A DNA stretch of 64,000 bases from Paracoccus onchidii (GTDB taxonomy: Bacteria; Pseudomonadota; Alphaproteobacteria; Rhodobacterales; Rhodobacteraceae): the NCBI RefSeq assembly GCF_028294535.1, contig NZ_JAQBIE010000019.1, forward strand, positions 1 through 64,000. Reading direction: 5' to 3'. The translations under genes and the position numbers were made by a program. Below, piece after piece: positions 42,916 to 49,812 of the stretch (the first letter of the stretch is position 1; each line of letters starts with the position of its first letter). The notes beneath the pieces were generated by a model. The model saw nothing but the letters and a program-made list of their open reading frames with translations. It did no database searches and had not been told where the DNA came from.

Positions 42916-44328
42916 ATGACACGCACGCCTCTTCGACAACGCCGTATTCCCGCACTGGTGGCCCTGGCGGCTGCGACGCTGACAGCCTCGCTGGGAATCA
43001 GCATCGCTTCGGTGTTGCTCCCCCGCCTGACGGCAACCTACGCGGCATCCATCGCCGAGGTTCAGTGGGTCGTGCTTGGGTATCTGATGTCGATCACCGC
43101 CGCAATTGTTCCGGCCGGGCGCATGGGTGACATCATCGGCCATCGCAGAATGCTGATCTTCGGGCTGGCCGTATTCACCTGCGCTTCGGCATTGTGCGGG
43201 GCTTCACCGTCACTTGGCTGGTTGATCATCTGGCGCGGGGTGCAGGGGCTGGCCGGTGCGATCCTGATCGCCCTGCCAATGTCGATCGCCCGCGACCTGA
43301 TGCCAAAGCGGCAACTTGGCATGGCAATGGGCCTGCTGGGCACGATGTCGGCATTGGGCACGGCACTTGGGCCATCGGCGGGCGGGCTTGTGGTGGCAGC
43401 GGCTGGCTGGCAACTGGCGTTTCATCTGCTGGCACTGACAAGTGGCGCGACCTTGGTTCTGGCCGTCGTCTTCGTCAGGCCCGCACCGCATGAGGCAGGT
43501 CACGATGTTTCCAGCCTGGATCTGCCCGGCACGGTGTTTCTGGCAATCGCCGTGGCGGTCTATGCGTTGGCCACCTCTGGAAATGCGGGCGGATTCCCGG
43601 TTGGGCCAAAGATCCTGATCCCGCTGGCTGCGCTCTGCATCATCCTGTTTCTCGCGATCGAGCGACGCGCTGCGGCGCCTCTTGTTCCCGTCGGGTTGCT
43701 GCTGACAGGCGCGACTGGCGCGGCCCTGCTGATGAACCTGTTCGTCGGGACGATCATGATGTCCACCCTGGTTATCGGCCCGTTCTTTCTGGCCTTTCAT
43801 CTGGGGCTGGACGATGCGGAAATCGGGCTGGTCCTGGCGATTGGCCCGGTCATCGGCGCAATTGCCGGCCTGCCGGCTGGTCGCCTGACCGATTGGCTGG
43901 GCGCAGGGCGCACCACCCTGATTGCCCTGATTCACATGACCTTCGGTCTACTGTGCCTGGCGCTTTTTCCGCGCATGATCGGGCTTGGCGGATATGTTCT
44001 GGCGATGGCAATCCTGACGCCCTCATTCCAGCTGTTCCTGGCAGCGAACAACACCGCCGTTCTGGCGGCCGCCGCCTCTCGGCAGCGTGGATTGTTGTCG
44101 GGGTTGCTGGGGCTTTCACGCAATCTGGGCTTGATGAGCGGGGCCTCGGTCATGTCGGCCCTGTTTGTGACGTATCTGGGTGCAGCAAGCGTTGAACAGG
44201 TCGCGCCCGCCGACATCGCATTTGCGTTCTCGGCGACATTCACGACCGCCGCCGGGTTGGCCGCCGTGACCCTTGTGATCGCGATTGTCAGCCACGGTCA
44301 GCATCGGCACGGCACAGCCACGACCTAG
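42916..44328 (+). CDS. MFS transporter (drug efflux type)
   Basis: A 470-aa membrane protein with about 12-14 hydrophobic segments. The loop 2-3 signature is GRMGDIIGHRRM and motif C-like GTALGPSAGGLV lies at the end of segment 5. The N-terminal LLPRLTATYAASIAEVQWVVLGYLM is typical of the DHA2 family. The start at 42916 follows AAGAAG; earlier frame lies in the merR operator. It converges on a LysR gene (8 bp). The substrate is unknown; drug or metabolite export under MerR control is inferred. Confidence 0.9.
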   Translation: MTRTPLRQRRIPALVALAAATLTASLGISIASVLLPRLTATYAASIAEVQWVVLGYLMSITAAIVPAGRMGDIIGHRRMLIFGLAVFTCASALCGASPSLGWLIIWRGVQGLAGAILIALPMSIARDLMPKRQLGMAMGLLGTMSALGTALGPSAGGLVVAAAGWQLAFHLLALTSGATLVLAVVFVRPAPHEAGHDVSSLDLPGTVFLAIAVAVYALATSGNAGGFPVGPKILIPLAALCIILFLAIERRAAAPLVPVGLLLTGATGAALLMNLFVGTIMMSTLVIGPFFLAFHLGLDDAEIGLVLAIGPVIGAIAGLPAGRLTDWLGAGRTTLIALIHMTFGLLCLALFPRMIGLGGYVLAMAILTPSFQLFLAANNTAVLAAAASRQRGLLSGLLGLSRNLGLMSGASVMSALFVTYLGAASVEQVAPADIAFAFSATFTTAAGLAAVTLVIAIVSHGQHRHGTATT

Positions 44329-44336
44329 CCGCATCA

Positions 44337-45260
44337 TCAAAATCGCAAGCCACGGTCCCAGGATGGCGGAGAGCCAAAGGACCGGACCATAAAATCGATA
44401 AAGGCGCGCACCTTTGCGGTTGTATGTCGTGTGTCCGGATAGGCGGCATATACCCCCGCCATCTCGACCGTAGGCTGATCAAGGCTTAGGGCGACAAGCG
44501 CGCCCGAACGCACATGATCGCCAACCAGAAAGCTTGGCTCATATATGATCCCTTGCCCCGCAAGCGCCAGAGCGACCAGCACATCGCCGTTGTCCGCCCG
44601 CATGTTGCCCGACACTGGCACCGCGATTTCCGCCATATCGCCAAACAGCCACTGCCCGCGATCGAGAAAACTGGACAACGTGTCGCCAAGACAATTATGC
44701 GCCGCCAGATCAGCCAGAGTCTGCGGCACGCCATGTGCATCCAGATAGGACGGTGCCGCAACCACCATCGTCCGACAGCGGGCCAGTTTGCGCGCAATCG
44801 TTGTCTGATCGGGGTTGTGACCAATCCGCACCGCCACATCGAAACCTTCGGCCACCAGATCGACCTTGCGGTCACTGGCCCCCAATTCCACGTGCAGACG
44901 CGGATAGATCTTCGCCAGTTCGGGCAGCAATGGCGCGATTTCCTTCACACCAAAGGATACAGGCGCGCTGATGCGCAACAGACCCTCGACCTCGACCTTT
45001 TCGGCGGTGGCCGCCGCATCGGCAGCGGTCAGATCGGCCAAGACCGGCCTGACCTTATGGAGATAGCGCTGCCCTGCGTCAGTCAGGGTGATCCGGCGGG
45101 TGCTGCGATGCACCAACTTTACACCCAGCCGTTCTTCCAGCGCATTCATATGCTTGGTGGCCATCGTGGGTGACATTCCGAGGGTTCTCGCCGCGGCGGA
45201 AAAGCTGCCAAGACGGGCAGCTTGTGAAAAAACGGTCATCCCGGTCAGTCGGTCAAGCAT
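44337..45260 (-). CDS. LysR-family regulator of the DoxX-VOC pair
   Basis: A 307-aa regulator with the LysR helix-turn-helix FSQAARLGSFSAAARTLGMSPTMATKHMNALEERLG at residues 10-45 and a periplasmic-binding-like effector domain. It is divergent from the DoxX gene, 104 bp apart, in the usual LysR arrangement. Its probable role is activation of the doxX-VOC operon in response to an electrophilic or aromatic inducer. Confidence 0.92.
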   Translation of the reverse strand: MLDRLTGMTVFSQAARLGSFSAAARTLGMSPTMATKHMNALEERLGVKLVHRSTRRITLTDAGQRYLHKVRPVLADLTAADAAATAEKVEVEGLLRISAPVSFGVKEIAPLLPELAKIYPRLHVELGASDRKVDLVAEGFDVAVRIGHNPDQTTIARKLARCRTMVVAAPSYLDAHGVPQTLADLAAHNCLGDTLSSFLDRGQWLFGDMAEIAVPVSGNMRADNGDVLVALALAGQGIIYEPSFLVGDHVRSGALVALSLDQPTVEMAGVYAAYPDTRHTTAKVRAFIDFMVRSFGSPPSWDRGLRF

Positions 45261-45364
45261 ACAGCTAACACCATCGGTTAAAAGTTATTGTCATAAACAG
45301 CATATTATAAATCATTGATGCCAAATGCATATGGGTTCAAAGGACATAAATTCATGAGAACCCA

Positions 45365-45787
45365 ATGATCGATCCCCGCACCGCTCCGTTCGCCGCCACG
45401 CTGCTGCGTGTTACCCTTGGCCTGTTGTTCCTGACCCATGCCTGGCTGAAGATCTTCGTTTTCACACCAGCTGGCACTGCCGGGTATTTCCAGTCTCTCG
45501 GCCTGCCCGCCGCGTTGGCCTATCTGACAATTGCCTTGGAGGTTCTTGGCGGCTTGGCCCTGATACTTGGCATTTACAGCCGTATTGCCGCGCTGGTCCT
45601 TGTGCCGGTTCTGATCGGCACGATCGTCACCGTTCATGGTGCTGCCGGCTTTTTCTTCAGCAATGAGGGCGGCGGTTGGGAATATCCCGCCTTTTGGACC
45701 ATAGGCCTGCTGGTATCCGCCATGCTGGGCGAAGGCGCTTATGCGCTGCGCCCCCACACCAACCAGAAAGCTGTTCCCAATGTCTGA
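45365..45787 (+). CDS. DoxX-family membrane protein
   Basis: A 140-aa protein with four membrane segments and the DoxX/DoxD pattern LLRVTLGLLFLTHAWLKI at the N-terminus. DoxX proteins are often found in redox and quinone-stress operons, though the molecular function is poorly defined. It overlaps the VOC gene by 8 bp. Confidence 0.9.
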   Translation: MIDPRTAPFAATLLRVTLGLLFLTHAWLKIFVFTPAGTAGYFQSLGLPAALAYLTIALEVLGGLALILGIYSRIAALVLVPVLIGTIVTVHGAAGFFFSNEGGGWEYPAFWTIGLLVSAMLGEGAYALRPHTNQKAVPNV

Positions 45788-46637
45788 CATTTCGATCCGT
45801 ATCGGTTCCATCACGCTGGTCGCAAACGACCTGGAACGCATGACAGATTTTTATTGCAAGGTGATCGGACTGACCGCAATCGAAGTCACCCCGAACTTTG
45901 CCCGCCTCGGCATCGGGAACAACGTCTTGCTAAAGCTGATCCATGACCCCCAGGCACCGCGTGCTTCAGCACAGGAGGCAGGGTTGTTCCACATTGCGTT
46001 TCTGCTGCCGGCACGGGCCGATCTTGGCCGCTGGCTTGTCCATGCGCGCCAGCACGATGTCACCCTGACCGGCGCAGCCGACCATCTGGTCAGCGAGGCG
46101 CTGTACCTGGCGGATCCCGAAGGTAACGGGATCGAAATTTATTGCGACCGACCCGCCGCCCTCTGGTCGTGGTCGGATGGGCAGGTCGAAATGGCAAATC
46201 ATCGGCTGGATCTGATCGACCTTGTGGCGGCGCGCAAGGGCCAGGACTGGGCGGGGATGCCAATGGGCAGCACCATCGGTCATGTCCATCTGCAGGTCGG
46301 TGACCTTCAGCTTGCCAACCGTTTTTACAATCAGGTTCTGGGGCTGGACCTGGTTCATCGAATGTCCGGCGCGGGTTTCTATTCCAGCGATGGCTATCAC
46401 CACCATATCGCTACAAACGTCTGGAACAGTCGTGGCGCCGGCAAACGCCCTCCGCGCTCGACCGGGTTGGGCATGATCGATATCTTGACCGATGCACCAG
46501 AGATCTTGCTGGAGCGGCTGTCCCCGGACATCGCATCATCCGACGGCCTGCGCGGCACCATATCGGACCCCTGGGGCACAATCATCGGGATCCGTGGTCC
46601 GAACACACAGCCCATGCAACCGACAATTGCACCCTGA
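45780..46637 (+). CDS. Two-domain VOC (CatE/MhqO-like ring-cleavage) protein
   Basis: A 285-aa protein with two vicinal-oxygen-chelate repeats. The first ends in LADPEGNGIEIYCDRP. The second carries the metal-site His in IGHVHLQVGDL and YHHHIATNVW, typical of catechol 2,3-dioxygenase-like proteins. The final DPWGTIIGIRG lacks the Glu expected at the end of the metal triad (usually DP.GN.IEL), so activity may be altered. The start at 45780 overlaps doxX by 8 bp. A quinone or catechol detoxification role is inferred from the DoxX-LysR context. Confidence 0.85.
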   Translation: MSDISIRIGSITLVANDLERMTDFYCKVIGLTAIEVTPNFARLGIGNNVLLKLIHDPQAPRASAQEAGLFHIAFLLPARADLGRWLVHARQHDVTLTGAADHLVSEALYLADPEGNGIEIYCDRPAALWSWSDGQVEMANHRLDLIDLVAARKGQDWAGMPMGSTIGHVHLQVGDLQLANRFYNQVLGLDLVHRMSGAGFYSSDGYHHHIATNVWNSRGAGKRPPRSTGLGMIDILTDAPEILLERLSPDIASSDGLRGTISDPWGTIIGIRGPNTQPMQPTIAP

Positions 46638-47003
46638 CCAAATAGACAGGCTGACCTGCGGCGCAGATTGTGACAAAACATACATAACAACCGGATGGCG
46701 CGTGTGAGTGGTTATGAGTTCTGCCATCCGGTTGTAGATCGTATCCAAACATGTCGGCACGTGATCGACAGCCTTGCCTGCCCTGCACAAATTACAACCC
46801 AAAGGCGATCAAAGGGCCTGCTTCATGCGGCACCGGATGCGCCGAAACAAGTGCCGGCGGCACGGTTGCACGGCCCGAAACACTCGAACACGGCGTTGTC
46901 GGTGATTCAGCGCAATGCCGCGCCAATCGCGCGATGCATGACGAATCGGCTGAAACGTGTTAACCTCTGACCTTCGACAACGTTTAGTTGCGAGGGTGAA
47001 GTT
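46638..47003. other. Intergenic region with a long hairpin; no gene seen
   Basis: This 366-bp stretch carries one frame open for 91 codons (46695-46970), but it has no family motif, no good ribosome site and poor coding character, so I do not call it. The main structure is the 13-bp inverted repeat at 46687-46735. The right end should contain the promoter of the small gene at 47004, but I see no clear boxes. Confidence 0.55.
46687..46735. other. 13-bp perfect inverted repeat with 23-bp loop
   Basis: ACAACCGGATGGC (46687-46699) pairs exactly with GCCATCCGGTTGT (46723-46735). No T run follows, so it is not a normal terminator. It may be a transcript-end structure of doxX-VOC, a small RNA stem or a repeat of the chromosome. 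Confidence 0.5.
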
Positions 47004-47114
47004 ATGCGAGTTCTGGTGTTTTTTCTGGTGCCCCTCATGGTTGTTGTCCTGACCCACAGCGAAAGGTCAGTGGCTTTCAACCCCTGCAATCCGGATGTCC
47101 GCACCTGCGAATAA
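47004..47114 (+). CDS. Small exported Cys-containing protein (36 aa)
   Basis: A short gene with an excellent ribosome site (GAGGGTGAAG, 4 bp before ATG 47004) and TAA at 47112. The product is a hydrophobic stretch (VLVFFLVPLMVVVL) followed by a polar tail with NPCNPDVRTC, i.e. an exported or membrane-anchored microprotein with two Cys that could form a disulfide. I do not recognise the family. It ends 36 bp before the 582-aa membrane protein gene on the same strand and may be the first gene of that operon. Confidence 0.6.
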   Translation: MRVLVFFLVPLMVVVLTHSERSVAFNPCNPDVRTCE

Positions 47115-47150
47115 ATACCGGATCAGGTTGCGGAGGCACCGGGTTCTGTC

Positions 47151-48899
47151 ATGGAAGAATTTCCTGATACCTTCTGGCCATCGGCGTCAGAGGATGGCGG
47201 CGCGTTTGCGTCAATGGATATGTGGTTTGCCCTGTCTTTCGTGATGGGGTTGGCGGTCCTGATGGTGTTCAGCTGGCGGCGGCTGTTCAATGAACGCGAA
47301 TTCGACATCAATGAAACCTCGGATCGATTGCTCAGCATTCTGCCCCCCGGCACCTTGCGTGGCACAATGATCCTGATGCGTGCCTATCTGATCTATCTTC
47401 TGATCGTCGGCACCGCATATACTGTTCTTTCCCTTGGCGGCGCCTATGTTCTGCAAGTCGCGCAAATGCTGCGAATTGGCGAGGAATCGGGCCTCAATTT
47501 CCTGTCCTCCAACATGGCGTTCGACGATCCGGCCTGGCCGCTGGCCGTCAGCCTTGCCTTTGTCGGGTTGGCCGACACGATCCCGAAACTGAATGTCATC
47601 GAACGTCATATCCGCCGGCTTGCGCATCGTTCGATCGGGATTCCGCCGCTGATCCGATCCCTGACGCGAACCGTGCTGCAGACCCGACTGGATCGCAGCA
47701 CAATCCAGTCAGGCCCTCGTGCGGCGGAACATGGGGCCTTTCGCGACCTGCTGGTCAAGTTGCAAATGACCGGACAGGCAGACAAGTTCGTCGATCGGCT
47801 GGACCGGATTGCACTGCTGGGTGATCAGGTGCTGGGCGATCAGGCGCCCTGGCCTTCATCGCAATTGCGCACCCGCTTCGATCTGGCAATACACCCCGTC
47901 AAGCATGACATCGATATGCTGTTTTCCGATATCGACGGCCTGTTGCTGTTGCTGAATGACGCTGCCCAACAGCGCGACGGCCCAGACCCGGCCAAGACCG
48001 CCCATCTGCGCCGCCAATGCCAACAAGCTGAACAGCGCGCCGAAATGGTGGACCGTGACCTGAGCATGCTGATCGCGATATTCGCCGAGAACGAACCGCT
48101 TCTGCCCGAGGAATCCAAACCCTTGCTGGGCAGCTTTGTCGATCGCATCTATGAACAACGCGATCTGGGCCGCCGCGTCATGGATCGGCTGCTGATGATC
48201 CTGGGGGTCTTGCTGGTCATGGTGTGGCTGGCAACCTTTGCGGCCACGCGCTGGGGGGCCAACCCCGTCGTCGGTCCACTAGGCGTCACGGGCACCGCGA
48301 CCTACCTGACCATGCTGATGCTGACAATCTATGCGCCATCGGCATTGATCGGGCTGTCATATCAACAGGCGCGGCTGGACAGACGGCAATGGCGACCGGT
48401 CTTTGGCCCTGACCGCCGGATGATATTTCCGCCACCGGTCAGCCAATATGGCGCGACGTTCCTGTGCGGCTATGTCCCGGTCCTGCTGTTGCTGGCGATA
48501 TTCTTTGCGATCTTCTTTCTGGTGCTGTCCAATGATTTCAGCACGGCAAGACAGCAATTCCTGCTCTTTCTGCCGGTCTATGCGGTCTATGCGGCAATGG
48601 GGGGACTGCAAAGCGCGTTCTCGGCATTTGCACAGGGCGAAAGTCGTCCGGACGCCAACGGCGCGACCGGAATGCTGGCCCCGCTGCTTCATGCGGCATT
48701 GGCCGTGGTGATCCTGACCGCACTGTATGAGGCTTATAGCCCGTTGCTGGCCAATCGCGCGCATGGCGGGGCCGTCACCTATTGGTTCCTGATCTTTCAG
48801 GCCAGCGCGGTGGCATTTCTGGTGACCCTGCTTTCGCGCACTGCCACCCCCGAGATCATACCCGCCAAGCTGACCCGAGCAGAAGAGGCCACACAATGA
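47151..48899 (+). CDS. Multi-span membrane protein of unknown function (582 aa)
   Basis: About eight or nine hydrophobic segments are visible, near residues 22-42, 77-100, 130-147, 347-370, 383-405, 437-462, 473-493, 513-533 and 545-565. A long hydrophilic helical region lies between about 150 and 345 and contains heptad-like stretches (ARHL..QCQQAEQRAEMVDRDLS type). I recognise no domain. GGAGG lies rather far (17 bp) upstream of the ATG. It overlaps the following binding-protein-like gene by 4 bp, so the two are translated together. It may be the membrane anchor or channel of the cassette. Confidence 0.8.
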   Translation: MEEFPDTFWPSASEDGGAFASMDMWFALSFVMGLAVLMVFSWRRLFNEREFDINETSDRLLSILPPGTLRGTMILMRAYLIYLLIVGTAYTVLSLGGAYVLQVAQMLRIGEESGLNFLSSNMAFDDPAWPLAVSLAFVGLADTIPKLNVIERHIRRLAHRSIGIPPLIRSLTRTVLQTRLDRSTIQSGPRAAEHGAFRDLLVKLQMTGQADKFVDRLDRIALLGDQVLGDQAPWPSSQLRTRFDLAIHPVKHDIDMLFSDIDGLLLLLNDAAQQRDGPDPAKTAHLRRQCQQAEQRAEMVDRDLSMLIAIFAENEPLLPEESKPLLGSFVDRIYEQRDLGRRVMDRLLMILGVLLVMVWLATFAATRWGANPVVGPLGVTGTATYLTMLMLTIYAPSALIGLSYQQARLDRRQWRPVFGPDRRMIFPPPVSQYGATFLCGYVPVLLLLAIFFAIFFLVLSNDFSTARQQFLLFLPVYAVYAAMGGLQSAFSAFAQGESRPDANGATGMLAPLLHAALAVVILTALYEAYSPLLANRAHGGAVTYWFLIFQASAVAFLVTLLSRTATPEIIPAKLTRAEEATQ

Positions 48900-49774
48900 T
48901 CAGAATCTTGTTTGCCCTTGTCATGCTGGGCCTTGCAGGCCAGGGCAGCTATGCACAGGAAACGGTGCGGGTCGGCTTTCGCGCCGATGCCCCACCCTTT
49001 TCATTCCGCGACGGATCGCAGCTTGGGTATCGCGGTTTTCTCGCCGAGCTGTGCGAAGATATCGTTGACGATGCGGGGCTGGTTCTGGAACCGGTCGAGA
49101 TTTCCGCCGAAACGCGTTTCGAGATGTTGTCGCGCGGCGGCCAGGCACAGGGAATCGACCTGCTTTGCGATCCCACATCGGTGAATGGCGACCGGATGTC
49201 GAAATACCTGCTGTCCCCTATCGTCTTCGCAACCGGCGCCGGATATTTGCGTCATTCGCGGGTTGGCAGCGAAGATGAAGGCCGCCAAGAGGTTCTGGTC
49301 GGCTTTCTGCGCGGCACGACTGCGGGCGTGGCGGTCGACATTGCCCGAAACTCGGCTCAGGTCATCAAGACAGTCTCCGGCGGGACCATCAAGAATGTCG
49401 AGGTTGATGACCACAATGATGGCATCACGCGGGTCTGCGGGGGCGAGCTGGATTTCTATTTCGGTGACATCGATATCCTGCGCGCGGTCAAGGCCCATCT
49501 GATCGAAGATCTGGGCCTGGAATGCGACCGCGTCCACAGCAGCGAGGGCCGGTTGTTTTCGTACGAGGCCTATGCGCTGGCCACGAATGCGGACCGTCCC
49601 GACCTTGCACTATTGGTTCAACAAGGCGTGTTCCGCGCATTTTCCGATGGCCGCGCACGCGACAGTTATGCCCGCAATTTCGACCGGCGCATGGGGACCG
49701 CGCTGAAGGCCGTGTTTGCCCTGAACGCCGTGCTGCCTTGCGGCAGCGTTCTGGCCCGTGATCCCTGCCGCTGA
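48896..49774 (+). CDS. Orphan periplasmic amino-acid-binding-like protein (SBP family 3)
   Basis: A 292-aa protein with a signal peptide (MIRILFALVMLGLAGQGSYA) and the family-3 solute-binding opening VRVGFRADAPPFSFRDGSQLGYRGFLAELCEDI. Six Cys residues are present in the mature part, which is unusual for this fold. No permease or ATPase follows, and it is coupled by ATGA to a polytopic membrane protein, so a sensing role for a small ligand is more plausible than transport. The start at 48896 is fixed by the overlap and the signal peptide; the frame upstream to 48782 lies inside the membrane-protein gene. Confidence 0.85.
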   Translation: MIRILFALVMLGLAGQGSYAQETVRVGFRADAPPFSFRDGSQLGYRGFLAELCEDIVDDAGLVLEPVEISAETRFEMLSRGGQAQGIDLLCDPTSVNGDRMSKYLLSPIVFATGAGYLRHSRVGSEDEGRQEVLVGFLRGTTAGVAVDIARNSAQVIKTVSGGTIKNVEVDDHNDGITRVCGGELDFYFGDIDILRAVKAHLIEDLGLECDRVHSSEGRLFSYEAYALATNADRPDLALLVQQGVFRAFSDGRARDSYARNFDRRMGTALKAVFALNAVLPCGSVLARDPCR

Positions 49775-49812
49775 ACGACGGCAGAAATGCATAAGAACTG
49801 GGGGAAAAGATC

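Noticed and set aside
46695..46970. 91-codon open frame after the VOC gene
   Set aside because: No ribosome site, no recognisable motif, and it starts inside the 46687-46735 inverted repeat; composition looks non-coding.
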